A program made the translations under genes and the position numbers. This document shows, piece by piece, positions 48,876 to 57,523 of a stretch of DNA of 64,000 bases. The notes below the pieces were generated by a model. It was not told the DNA's origin, did not search any database, and saw nothing but the letters and a program-made list of their open reading frames with translations. The stretch comes from Paenibacillus sp. PL2-23 (GTDB lineage Bacteria > Bacillota > Bacilli > Paenibacillales > Paenibacillaceae): the NCBI RefSeq assembly GCF_040834005.1, contig NZ_CP162129.1, forward strand, positions 5,420,240-5,484,239, in the 5' to 3' direction. Position 1 is the first letter of the stretch. Each line of letters begins with the position of its first letter.

Positions 48876-50689
48876 ATCAGGAGAACAGTCGCGGGACACT
48901 CTCGGATTCGCAGCACGAAGCGCCCGCGCTCGTATTGAGCCATGTCAGCTTCCGCTATCCCGGCATGGAAGTCGACTCCCTGCGCGATGTGTCGCTGACT
49001 GTGCAGCGCGGCGCATTCGTCGCCATTGCAGGAACGAACGGCAGCGGCAAATCCACCCTGTGCAAATGTCTGAACGGCCTGATCCCCCACTATTACGTCG
49101 GGGATCTGACGGGCAGCATTCACATAGCGGGCTTGAACGCTGCGGAGGAGACCGTCGCCTCGCTCTCCCGCAAGGTCGCGTATGTCTTCCAGGACTTCGA
49201 GAACCAGCTGGTCCGTCCCACCGTCTATGACGAAGCTATATTTGCTCCGCTTAACTTCGGATATGGTGACTATCGCACCAGAGGCGAACGCGCTCTTGCG
49301 ATGCTGGACCTAACGGGTCTGAAGGATCGGTGGATCTGGCAGCTCAGCGGCGGCCAGAAGCATCTGACCGCACTCGCCGGCACGCTGTCGCTGGATCCGG
49401 ACATTATTATCGTCGACGAGCCGGTCGCTCAGCTGGATCCCTACCATGCCCGGCTCATCTACGACAAGCTCAAGGAGCTGAACCAGCGGCACGGCAAGAC
49501 GATTATCGTGATCGAGCATCACACGGAGTTTATCGCCGAATATTGCGACACCGTTGTGCTGATGGACCAAGGGCGCATGCGATGGGCGAAGCCGGTTCGC
49601 GAGGCGCTGTCCTCCGTGGAGGAGCTGACCGCTCTGAACATTCTGCCACCGCAGGTTACGATGGCGGCACATGCCCTGTACCCGTCACACTCTCTCTATC
49701 CCATTACGCTGGAGGAGGGCGAGGACTTCTTCCGAGCGATCATCAGCCCAGCAAGCGAGCAGCAGCAAGGGTTAGCCGCTGCATCCCCCTCCACGGAGGA
49801 CGAAGCGACTGGCTTAGCCAAGACGCCGCTCATCCGGTTCCAGCAAGTCGCTTATGGCTACAAGACGGTGACCAAGAAGCGGCATCCCGTTATCCGGAGC
49901 GCGGACCTCGAGCTCTGCGAAGGAGATCGCGTCGCGATTGTCGGCAATAATGGCGCCGGCAAGTCGACCCTCCTGAAGCTGATCTCCGGGCTCAAGAAGC
50001 CGGACAGCGGAGCGCTCTCCGTATGCGGGCTGGACACCCAGCGAACCTCCCCGGAGAAGCTGGCGGACTTCGTCGCCTACATCCACCAGAACCCGGAGGA
50101 GATGTTCATCGAGGACACGATCCGGAAGGACGTGGAATATTTCCTGAAGGCGCGCCGACAGCTGGGTAGCTCCGCCTTCATCGACGAGCTGATCGAGCGG
50201 CTTCGACTGACCGGCCTGCAGCAGCGGGACGGCCGATTGCTCAGCGGCGGACAGCAGCGCAGAGCGACGCTCGCAATCGCCCTAGCGATGCGGCCGACCG
50301 TTATGCTGCTGGATGAGCCGACAGCCAGCCTCGACGCCGCCAGCCGAAGGGAGCTTGGCGAGATGATGAGGGGACTGCAGGATCGCGTGAAGCTGAGCGT
50401 CATTGCGACGCATGACATGCAGCTTGTCGCGGAGTGGGCGAATCGCGTAATTGTGCTGCACGAGGGCGCTATCGCCATGGACACGGACCCGGACACCCTG
50501 TTCAGCCAGCCCGCCCTGCTGCGACAAGCCGGACTCGTCGCCCCGCAGATTACGTCGCTGTCGCACCGCCTGTCTCTGCCGAAGCCTGCGCTCTCCGTCG
50601 CCCGCTTCCTGGAGCGGAGCCAGCAGCACGATATGCTTAGTGAGAGGAGGCTCTTCCATGGAAGCCATGAAGCGTACGCTGCTCGATAA
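48872..50689 (+). CDS. ECF transporter ATPase, two fused ABC domains (EcfA1-EcfA2 type)
   Basis: A 605-residue protein with two complete ABC domains. First: Walker A GTNGSGKST, LSGGQKHLTALAGTL, Walker B IIIVDEPVAQLD, switch His in VIEHHTEF. Second: GNNGAGKST, LSGGQQRRATLAIAL, VMLLDEPTASLD, ATHDMQL. This fused arrangement is typical of YkoD-like energy-coupling ATPases. The GTG at 48872 overlaps the preceding stop by 3 bases. The reading frame extends further upstream within the S gene, but that part is not real. It overlaps the T gene by 32 bases. Confidence 0.9.
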   Translation: MNQENSRGTLSDSQHEAPALVLSHVSFRYPGMEVDSLRDVSLTVQRGAFVAIAGTNGSGKSTLCKCLNGLIPHYYVGDLTGSIHIAGLNAAEETVASLSRKVAYVFQDFENQLVRPTVYDEAIFAPLNFGYGDYRTRGERALAMLDLTGLKDRWIWQLSGGQKHLTALAGTLSLDPDIIIVDEPVAQLDPYHARLIYDKLKELNQRHGKTIIVIEHHTEFIAEYCDTVVLMDQGRMRWAKPVREALSSVEELTALNILPPQVTMAAHALYPSHSLYPITLEEGEDFFRAIISPASEQQQGLAAASPSTEDEATGLAKTPLIRFQQVAYGYKTVTKKRHPVIRSADLELCEGDRVAIVGNNGAGKSTLLKLISGLKKPDSGALSVCGLDTQRTSPEKLADFVAYIHQNPEEMFIEDTIRKDVEYFLKARRQLGSSAFIDELIERLRLTGLQQRDGRLLSGGQQRRATLAIALAMRPTVMLLDEPTASLDAASRRELGEMMRGLQDRVKLSVIATHDMQLVAEWANRVIVLHEGAIAMDTDPDTLFSQPALLRQAGLVAPQITSLSHRLSLPKPALSVARFLERSQQHDMLSERRLFHGSHEAYAAR

Positions 50690-51491
50690 GATCAGCGTCG
50701 AGAATGTGAAGCTGGAGCTTATGCGCACCGCATTCGGCCGGCAATCGACACTGCTGGGACGGATGGACCCGCGCGTTCTCCTGATCTGGTATTCGGTCCT
50801 GGCGGTCATGCCTTGGTTCGTTCATAACGAAGCTGTGCTGATCGGTCTGCTGGTGCCCATGATCCTCTTCACGCTGTCCTCCAAGGTGAGTCCGCTCGTG
50901 CTGATCATTATGGCGATTGGCCTGCTTAGCGAGCTGACCTACATTCTGATCGCCTCCTTCCTGTTCGGGGGCAGCCTGGAAGGCATCTGGGCACTACTGA
51001 CGCTCACGTTAAAAATATTAATCATCTCGCTGGCGAGCATCGCCGTCTTCTCCAGCATGGACCCCGAGAAGCTGAGCGACGCGATGCTCAGCCTGGGCAT
51101 GCCCGCGCAGTTCAGCTTCGGCGTCTCCTACGGCTACCGGATGCTGCCGATTCTGATCGAGGAATATCACAACCTTATCCACTCGTATCGCTTGCGCGGC
51201 CGCGCGCCTGACAACCGCGGCTGGTTTGGCTGGCGATCGCTGCTGTACATCGTCAAGATCAGCGTCATCGCCTTTTATCCGCTAATCCTGAATACAGCCA
51301 AACGCACCCGAACAACGGTAGAAGCGCTGGAGGTGCGAGGCTTCACCTATTCCCTGGTCAGCAAGGACGCCAAGCGCCTGAAGCTCGCCTATCTTCGCGT
51401 CACTTGGCGCGACTATGTATTTCTGGCCATCAGCGTTCTGTATATCGCCGCGCTGTTCTGGTCGGCTCATACCCTTTGGCCCAACACCTGA
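50658..51491 (+). CDS. ECF transporter transmembrane (T) component
   Basis: A 277-residue membrane protein, with about five segments. The coupling Ala-Arg-Gly-type motif appears as YRLRGRAPDNRG and VEALEVRGF, which contact the ATPases in EcfT/CbiQ proteins. Start at ATG 50658 behind GAGAGGAGG; frame extension upstream lies inside the ATPase gene. It completes the S-A-T transporter set. Confidence 0.87.
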   Translation: MEAMKRTLLDKISVENVKLELMRTAFGRQSTLLGRMDPRVLLIWYSVLAVMPWFVHNEAVLIGLLVPMILFTLSSKVSPLVLIIMAIGLLSELTYILIASFLFGGSLEGIWALLTLTLKILIISLASIAVFSSMDPEKLSDAMLSLGMPAQFSFGVSYGYRMLPILIEEYHNLIHSYRLRGRAPDNRGWFGWRSLLYIVKISVIAFYPLILNTAKRTRTTVEALEVRGFTYSLVSKDAKRLKLAYLRVTWRDYVFLAISVLYIAALFWSAHTLWPNT

Positions 51492-51523
51492 TCCTAATAC
51501 AATAGAATGGAGACCAACATAAG

Positions 51524-52279
51524 ATGAATATAGATCTGCACACCCACGGCAAGCTGTCCAAAAAAACCGACTTCTCCCTCGACTACTTCCTCTCCATGGC
51601 GAGAGAAGCAACGGAGAACGGATTGAACGCGATTGCTCTCACGGAGCATTTCAACACCCGTCATTACTTCGATATGATGGATCAGCTGGATGCTTCGTTC
51701 GACTATAGAGGAGATTATTATGAGGTGGAGGGGCTGCGCGTATTCTCCGGCATGGAGGTCGATGTCCGAGACAAGGGCCATATTCTGATGATCGGCCATC
51801 GCGACCTCATCCGTCAGCTGCGGCGCGAGCTGGAGCCTCATGTCGAGAAGGACAGCTTCATCCCCCTGGATACACTCCTGGATCGCACGGAGGGCTTGCC
51901 TCTTCTGCGCATCGGCGCGCATCCTACACGCGTAAGCACACCGCTGACGCATCATGACCCGCAGGTGCTGACCCGATTGGACGCCTTCGACCTGAACGCC
52001 AAGGATCTGTATGAGGCTGGTCCCGAGACAGCTGCCCATGTCAGAGAGCTTGCCGCCCATATCGGGCTGCCAGTCACCGCGGGAAGCGACTCGCATCAGC
52101 CGCTGCAGTTCGGCAGTGTGGTGAACAAGCTGGAGCAGACCTGCGATACGGCGGAGCAGCTTCGCGCCATCATTCGGGAAGGACGCTATACGCTCGACAT
52201 CTCGCCTTGCCTGCATGTGAAGGTGAAGGGAGCGCAGATGATGAAGGAGCTGCTGAAGCGCTCTATGGTTGTGGCGTAG
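51524..52279 (+). CDS. PHP-domain metal-dependent phosphohydrolase
   Basis: A 251-residue PHP protein. The metal ligands are visible: IDLHTHGKLS (HxH), ALTEHFNT, GMEVDV, HPTRVS, and SDSHQP near the end. Family members hydrolyse phosphoesters (histidinol-phosphate, nucleotides). It follows the transporter genes by 32 bases and probably processes the imported compound. Substrate unknown. Confidence 0.85.
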   Translation: MNIDLHTHGKLSKKTDFSLDYFLSMAREATENGLNAIALTEHFNTRHYFDMMDQLDASFDYRGDYYEVEGLRVFSGMEVDVRDKGHILMIGHRDLIRQLRRELEPHVEKDSFIPLDTLLDRTEGLPLLRIGAHPTRVSTPLTHHDPQVLTRLDAFDLNAKDLYEAGPETAAHVRELAAHIGLPVTAGSDSHQPLQFGSVVNKLEQTCDTAEQLRAIIREGRYTLDISPCLHVKVKGAQMMKELLKRSMVVA

Positions 52280-52363
52280 GGTAGGATAGGGTAGGGGCTA
52301 TCCCGTCAAAGGTAATCAAGAAACGGCGTGCTACGTGCATTTTTTGTCCATGCACAACAAAAA

Positions 52364-52394
52364 AGCGGCACAGGGAGGCTCTCCCCGCGCCGCT
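52364..52394 (-). terminator. Terminator of the lipoprotein gene
   Basis: AGCGGC/GCCGCT outer stem with inner GGGGAG/CTCCC pairing, then TTTTTTG on the minus strand. It may also act on the convergent PHP gene. Confidence 0.7.
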
Positions 52395-52417
52395 ATTCCT
52401 ATTGTTAGAGTTGGCTG

Positions 52418-53482
52418 TTATAGTCCAGTCATTCCGCCGCCGAACAGCTTCGTTAATTCATCCGTCGTCAGAGCGTCCGCCGGAAGCTCAGGGAGCTCCA
52501 GCTTCTTGTTCAGCTCGGAGTATTCCGAGGTCATCGTCAGTCCCACAGAGCCGTTCATGCCAGTCTCCTCGTCCTTGATCGACACGGCAATCTTCGCCGC
52601 CTGATAGACCAGGTAGTCATCCTTCACCGCGCCTGTCAGCTCCAATACGTTGAACTTCAGGTTGTTCTGCAGCACGTTCAGAATTTCCGTCTTGTTCGTC
52701 TCCAGATCCGTCTTCGCCTTCTCCAGCTCGGCCTTCTCCATCTGGATGTACGACAGGAAGGCTTCATTGGCCAGCAGAATGTCCAGCACCTCTGGAAGCG
52801 CGTTATTCACCAGCGTCTCCACCGTCTGCGCATAATTGTCTTCGCTGATCGCGAACTTCACGACCCGCTCCGCCTTCAGGCCCTCCGGCAAGCCCGCGTC
52901 AGACACCTTCACTTCACTGAAGTACGTCTTCTCGTCAAAATGCTTCAGCAACGCAGCCGACAGCTCCTGCACCAGCTGCTGCTGCAACGCCATATCCATC
53001 TGCGGCAGCTCCGTGCCCTGCTGCTGAGCCAGCTCTTCGAGGTCCAGCACTACGTATTTATCCGCGATCGTCTCCGGAATGCCCAGCATCGGAATATTCG
53101 GGATCTTCACATACATTTGCTCCGCTGTCATGATCATCGGAATCGCCAGCTTCATATCCATCATGCCCGGAAGAGTGATCTCCATATTCATATCTACGCG
53201 CATAGGATCCTTCTGGAAGATGGCGTCTGCCTTGATCGTCGCATCCTTAATCATGCCCGCTACCGCAGCCATGGACAAGCCCATGCTGGCAGCGTCAGCC
53301 GATTCCGGCAACAGCAGCTCGTCAAGCTGGATTGTCATGGAAGACTTGTAGGAGCTTGCGTCCATCGTCTTGGCCGTCGCGTTCAGGAGCGCTTCCTTAG
53401 GCGGCGTTTGGGTACTGCAGCCAGCAATAGCGACCGTCAGCACTAGCATCATGATAAGTGCGCAGCGTTGAAACCATTTCAT
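52418..53482 (-). CDS. Lipoprotein of unknown function (DUF6612-like)
   Basis: A 354-residue predicted lipoprotein: signal peptide with lipobox VAIAGC, and a large LolA/LppX-like beta-clam domain (repeated amphipathic strands such as SSYKSSMTIQLDELLLPES). A helical segment lies at about 240-280 (FLSYIQMEKAELEKAKTDLE). Such proteins may bind lipids in the wall space. The ATG at 53482 has GGAGGT 9 bases upstream. Confidence 0.75.
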   Translation of the reverse strand: MKWFQRCALIMMLVLTVAIAGCSTQTPPKEALLNATAKTMDASSYKSSMTIQLDELLLPESADAASMGLSMAAVAGMIKDATIKADAIFQKDPMRVDMNMEITLPGMMDMKLAIPMIMTAEQMYVKIPNIPMLGIPETIADKYVVLDLEELAQQQGTELPQMDMALQQQLVQELSAALLKHFDEKTYFSEVKVSDAGLPEGLKAERVVKFAISEDNYAQTVETLVNNALPEVLDILLANEAFLSYIQMEKAELEKAKTDLETNKTEILNVLQNNLKFNVLELTGAVKDDYLVYQAAKIAVSIKDEETGMNGSVGLTMTSEYSELNKKLELPELPADALTTDELTKLFGGGMTGL

Positions 53483-53576
53483 CAATCGGTTACCTCCACT
53501 AACTCTTGTATTTGTCACAGCATCTCCATTCTATAATAATGTGGGTGCAATTAGAAGGTTTTGGAACAAAAAAACA

Positions 53577-53605
53577 CCCGTACCAGCATTTGCTGCTGAT
53601 ACGGG
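53577..53605 (-). terminator. Terminator of the sspP-like operon
   Basis: CCCGTACCAGCA/TGCTGATACGGG, one mismatch, followed on the minus strand by GTGTTTTTTTG, 14 bases after the SspP-like stop. Confidence 0.8.
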
Positions 53606-53618
53606 CTCCACGTCTAGC

Positions 53619-53771
53619 CTAACCCTCCGGGTTCAGATGGCTGACGTGATTTTTTTTCTTCACCTTTTTGGAACCGGAAATTGGCGTAGGCATGCCGCTG
53701 TCGTCATCCTGCCGCTTCTTCTCGTTATGGGGAACGGCATCCGGATTCGGTACGCTTCTAGGTTTGCTCAT
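53619..53771 (-). CDS. sspP: Small acid-soluble spore protein P-like
   Basis: A 50-residue basic peptide whose central part TPISGSKKVKKKNHVSH matches the conserved PLSGSKKVKNRNH block of SspP, a minor spore core protein. The N-terminus (MSKPRSVPNPDAVPHNEKKR) is unstructured and polar. GAGGAGG lies 7 bases upstream of the ATG at 53771. It is last in a group of three small minus-strand genes. Expression late in the forespore is expected from the family. Confidence 0.8.
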   Translation of the reverse strand: MSKPRSVPNPDAVPHNEKKRQDDDSGMPTPISGSKKVKKKNHVSHLNPEG

Positions 53772-53795
53772 CGCAGGAGCCTCCTCTTACAATAG

Positions 53796-53981
53796 TCAGT
53801 TGCTGCCGCTTTCTTGATGCTCCAGGTCAGTCGGCTGATCGAAGTTGAGCGCATCCTGATGGCGGCGATCGTTCTTATCCTGATTCCATTGCTGCGCTTG
53901 ATGGCTGTTCACGGGCTCCGCAGCAAGCGCCTCGACCACGTTGGACAAGTTTTTGTCCGCCGTTCCTTTGGCTTTTGTCAT
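53796..53981 (-). CDS. Small hydrophilic protein of unknown function
   Basis: A 61-residue polar protein rich in Asn, Gln and Asp (KGTADKNLSNVVEALAAEPV, NDRRHQDALNFDQPTDLEHQ). It lies 24 bases upstream of the SspP-like gene and 13 bases downstream of another small gene, with an AGGAGAGT-like site. The composition resembles small spore proteins but no family is recognised. Confidence 0.6.
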   Translation of the reverse strand: MTKAKGTADKNLSNVVEALAAEPVNSHQAQQWNQDKNDRRHQDALNFDQPTDLEHQESGSN

Positions 53982-53994
53982 GTCTGCACTCTCC

Positions 53995-54342
53995 TTACGC
54001 GTGAGTCAGCTCACGAAGCGCCTGCGCGCATTCGTGCAGATGTCTCTGATAATCATGTATCAACTGTTGAATAATATCGGTACGCTCATCTACCGTGACA
54101 TTGTCCCTCTCCACGTCGATCAGCTCAACCTTGACCTCCCGGGTGTCCACGTAAGTCACCTTGAAGTCGAACTCGTACATCTGGTGTCCCGCTGAATGAA
54201 TGGTGACGCGCAACGCTTTGTCGTCTGCCTCGTCACTCTTGACCTCGCAGCGATCGGAGCTGTTCATGGTGCGGGGCAGCGTACGCTGCCAAGCGTCCGC
54301 AAGCTGCTGCGGCTGGATTCGAAGCTCATCAGATTTCGCCAT
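53995..54342 (-). CDS. Small protein of unknown function
   Basis: A 115-residue soluble acidic protein, about half beta (EVKSDEADDKALRVTIHSAG, FDFKVTYVDTREVKVELIDV) and ending in a helix (IIQQLIHDYQRHLHECAQAL). The ATG at 54342 follows GGAGGTG by about 9 bases. The frame is open upstream into the tandem repeats, which is not coding. It heads the little operon that ends with the SspP-like gene, so a role in spores is possible. Confidence 0.65.
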   Translation of the reverse strand: MAKSDELRIQPQQLADAWQRTLPRTMNSSDRCEVKSDEADDKALRVTIHSAGHQMYEFDFKVTYVDTREVKVELIDVERDNVTVDERTDIIQQLIHDYQRHLHECAQALRELTHA

Positions 54343-54420
54343 AAGTAATAGCACCTCCACAGACTTAAGATGCGATGGCAGCGCCCTTTTTATACGATCC
54401 CCGGCGACCTCGCCCCAACA

Positions 54421-55796
54421 ACGATCCCTCGTGGCGTTATTGACCGCTCCTGCACCTCTTTCGCCGCTATAGCCACACCTCGTGGCGTTGCTCCACCAAT
54501 TTCCTGCTCCCGAGCACCAACAACGATCCCTCGTGGCGTTATTGACCGCTGCTGCACCACATTGGCCACTATAGCCACACCTCGTGTCGTTGCTCAACTA
54601 ATTTCCTGCTCTTGAGCGCCAACAACGATCCCTCGTGTCGTTATTACTCGCTCCTGCACCACTTTCGCCGCTATAGCCACACCTCGTGTCGTTGCTCCAC
54701 CAATTTCCCGCTCCCGAGCCCCAACAACGATCCCTCGTGTCGTTATTACTCGCTCCTGCACCTCATTCGCCGCCATAGCCACACCTCGTGTCGTTGCTCA
54801 ACCCATTTCCCGCTCCCGAGCGCCAACAACGATCCCTCGTGTCGTTATTGACCGCTGCTGCACCTCATTCGCCGCTATAGCCACACCTCGTGTCGTTGCT
54901 CAACTAATTTCCCGCTTCCGAGCGCCAACAACGATCCCTCGTGTCGTTATTGACCGCTCCTGCACCACTTTCGCCGCTATAGCCACACCTCGTGTCGTTG
55001 CTCAACTAATTTCCCGCTTCCGAGCGCCAACAACGATCCCTCGTGGCGTTATTGACCGCTCCTGCACCACTTTCGCCGCTATAGCCACACCTCGTGTCGT
55101 TACTCAACCCATTTCCCGCTCCCGAGCGCCAACAACGATCCCTCGTGTCGTTATTGACCGCTGCTGCACCTCATTCGCCGCTATAGCCACACCTCGTGTC
55201 GTTGCTCAACTAATTTCCCGCTTCCGAGCGCCAACAACGATCCCTCGTGTCGTTATTGACCGCTCCTGCACCACTTTCGCCGCTATAGCCACACCTCGTG
55301 TCGTTGCTCAACCAATTTCCCGCTCCCGAGCACCAACAACGATCCCTCGTGTCGTTATTGACCGCTGCTGCACCTCATTCGCCGCTATAGCCACACCTCG
55401 TGTCGTTGCTCAACTAATTTCCTGCTCCCGAGCGCCAACAACGATCCCTCGTGTCGTTATTAACCGCTGCTGCACCACATTGGCCACTATAGCCACACCT
55501 CGTGTCGTTGCTCCACCAATTTCCCGCTCCCGAGCGCCAACAACGATCCCTCGTGTCGTTATTGACCGCTGCTGCACCACTTTCGCCGCTATAGCCACAC
55601 CTCGTGTCGTTGCTCCACCAATTTCCCGCTCCCGAGCGCCAACAACGATCCCTCGTGTCGTTGCTCAACCCATTTCCTGCTCCCGAGCCCCAACAACGAT
55701 CCCTCGTGTCGTTATTACACGCTCCTGCACCACTTTCGCCGCTATAGCCACACCTCGTGTCGTTACTCAACTAATTTCCCGCTCCCGAGCGCCTTC
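54421..55796. repeat. Minisatellite: 102-bp unit made of two 51-bp halves, about 13.5 units
   Basis: ACGATCCCTCGT starts at 54421 and then at exact 102-base steps up to 55645 (54523, 54625, 54727 ... 55543, 55645), followed by a single 51-base half and a last unit from 55696. Both halves contain CCTCGTGTCGTT (54427 and 54478 in the first unit), so the ancestral unit is 51 bases. Each half can fold a short hairpin (AACGA/TCGTT). Units differ by scattered single bases (GTGGCG/GTGTCG, CACTTT/CATTGG). Frames within it are open in pieces on both strands but hit stops in many copies, so it is not treated as coding. It fills the gene-free stretch 54343-55911 with the flanking terminator. Confidence 0.95.
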
Positions 55797-55844
55797 CCCC
55801 AGTCCCACCAGCAGCCCGCCCGCACTTGCCAAAAAAATAAAAAA

Positions 55845-55873
55845 ACGCCCGGACGCGCATCGCATCCGAACGT
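55845..55873 (-). terminator. Terminator of tRNA-Ser transcript
   Basis: ACGCCCGGACGCG/CGCATCCGAACGT stem (with G-T pairs) followed on the minus strand by TTTTTTTATTTTTTT. Confidence 0.85.
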
Positions 55874-55911
55874 TAGTGTCAGGCCTTTTAATGGTAGATT
55901 ATTCATTTTAA

Positions 55912-56000
55912 TGGCGGAGAGGATGGGATTCGAACCCATGTGGGCTTGCACCCTAACGGTTTTCAAGACCGCCCCGTTATGACCGCTTCGGTACCTCTCC
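55912..56000 (-). tRNA. tRNA-Ser (anticodon TGA)
   Basis: An 89-base class II tRNA with encoded CCA: acceptor GGAGAGG/CCTCTCC, anticodon loop CTTGAAA (TGA, reads UCN), a long variable arm typical of tRNA-Ser, and T loop GTTCGAATC. It follows serS on the same strand, the synthetase that charges it. Confidence 0.95.
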
Positions 56001-56023
56001 ACATATCAAGTTACTGCGTCACA

Positions 56024-56080
56024 AAAAACATTGTACCACAGGTCAAAAATACATAGCAAGCTCTTCTTGACCTATGGTAC
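56024..56080 (-). terminator. Long hairpin between serS and tRNA-Ser
   Basis: GTACCACAGGTCAA (56033-56046) pairs with TTGACCTATGGTAC (56067-56080) over 14 bp with a single G-T pair, loop 20. A TTTTTT run follows on the minus strand (56024-56029). Most likely the serS terminator; the stem also encloses no part of the tRNA. Confidence 0.65.
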
Positions 56081-56132
56081 CCGGAATCGCACCTGTAAAT
56101 CATGGTTGGCGAAGCAGCCGTTGCCTTACCCG

Positions 56133-57413
56133 TTAACGAGCGGCAATTACGTCAATGCCGCCCATATAAGGACGCAGCACCTCCGGAATTACGACCGAGC
56201 CATCCTCCTGCTGATAGTTCTCCAGCAAGGCGGCTACCGTACGGCCAACCGCCAGCCCAGAGCCATTCAGCGTGTGCACGAACTCCGGCTTGCTCTTCGG
56301 CTCCCGGCGGAAGCGGATGCCCGCTCGGCGTGCCTGGAAGTCCTCGAAGTTGGAGCAGGACGAAATTTCGCGATATGTATTCGCGCTAGGAATCCATACC
56401 TCCAGATCGTACGTCTTCGCCGATGTGAAGCCCATGTCTCCCGTACACAGCGTCAGCACGCGGTATGGCAAGCCAAGCAGCTGCAGCACCTTCTCCGCGT
56501 CGCTCGTCAGCTTCTCCAGCTCGTCATAGGAATCCTCCGGCTTCACCAGCTTCACCAGCTCGATCTTGTTGAACTGATGCTGGCGAATCAGGCCGCGCGT
56601 ATCCCGGCCCGCCGAGCCCGCTTCGGAGCGGAAGCAGGCGCTGTATGCCACGAAATTTTTAGGCAGCGCGTCGGCATCCAGGATTTCCTCCCGATGAATA
56701 TTCGTCACCGGCACCTCAGCTGTCGGGATGAGATAATATTCGGTATCCTTCAGCTTGAACAGATCCTCCTCGAACTTCGGCAGCTGCCCTGTACCAATCA
56801 AGCTGTCGCGATTCACGATATACGGAGGCAGAATCTCCTCGTAGCCATGCTTGTCGCTGTGCAGATCCATCATGAAGCTGATCAGCGCTCGCTCCAGCCT
56901 TGCGCCCAGCCCTCTGTAGAACGTGAAGCGCGAGCCTGTCACCTTCGCCGCACGCTCGAAGTCGAGAATGCCCAGCTCCTGCGCGATATCGTAGTGCGCC
57001 TTCGGCTCGAAGCCGAACTGCGGCAGCTCGCCGACACGACGCAGCTCCACATTTTCTTCCTCAGACGCGCCAACCGGCACGGACTCATTCGGAATGTTCG
57101 GAATGCTCAGCATCAGCTCGTCCACTTGGACATCCATCTCGCGCAGCTCGTCGTCAAGCGCTTTGATCCGGTCGCCTACCTCGCGCATCTCGACAATAAG
57201 CGCCTCAGCGTCCCCGCCCGTTTTTTTCAGCTTCGCTACTTCCTGCGACACCGTATTACGGCGATTCTTAAGCTGCTCCGTCTCCTGAATCACCTCGCGG
57301 CGCTTCTGATCCAGCTCAGGGAAGCCCGCAATCAGGTCAAGCGATGCACCACGATTCTTCAGCGCTTGCTCCACCTTCTGGAACTCTGTACGTAACAATT
57401 TGACATCCAACAT
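56133..57413 (-). CDS. serS: Seryl-tRNA synthetase
   Basis: A 426-residue class II synthetase charging tRNA-Ser. The N-terminal coiled-coil arm (about 30-100, GFPELDQKRREVIQETEQLK) recognises the long variable arm of the tRNA. Class II motifs follow: motif 2 FRSEAGSAGRDTRGLIRQHQ, motif 3 GSGLAVGRTVAALLENY. Length is standard. AGAGGAGC precedes the ATG. The upstream gap of 110 bases holds several TGCTCTTG-like imperfect repeats and an 8-base CTCGAGAG palindrome but no recognisable T-box. Confidence 0.96.
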   Translation of the reverse strand: MLDVKLLRTEFQKVEQALKNRGASLDLIAGFPELDQKRREVIQETEQLKNRRNTVSQEVAKLKKTGGDAEALIVEMREVGDRIKALDDELREMDVQVDELMLSIPNIPNESVPVGASEEENVELRRVGELPQFGFEPKAHYDIAQELGILDFERAAKVTGSRFTFYRGLGARLERALISFMMDLHSDKHGYEEILPPYIVNRDSLIGTGQLPKFEEDLFKLKDTEYYLIPTAEVPVTNIHREEILDADALPKNFVAYSACFRSEAGSAGRDTRGLIRQHQFNKIELVKLVKPEDSYDELEKLTSDAEKVLQLLGLPYRVLTLCTGDMGFTSAKTYDLEVWIPSANTYREISSCSNFEDFQARRAGIRFRREPKSKPEFVHTLNGSGLAVGRTVAALLENYQQEDGSVVIPEVLRPYMGGIDVIAAR

Positions 57414-57523
57414 GTAAGATCAAAGCTCCTCTCTCGAGAGCGTAATAGGTCCTATTCTTGCCTGCTCTTGACTGTGTCCTTGACTGCTCTTGCCCGCTCT
57501 TTCCTGCTCTTGCTCCCGCAAGC

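Noticed and set aside
54390..55911. Open frames within the 102-bp repeats (up to 143 codons, both strands) as a repeat protein
   Set aside because: Stops recur in several units in every frame, no continuous gene or ribosome site spans the tract.
57414..57523. T-box leader before serS
   Set aside because: The 110-base gap shows no antiterminator or specifier stem and is too short.
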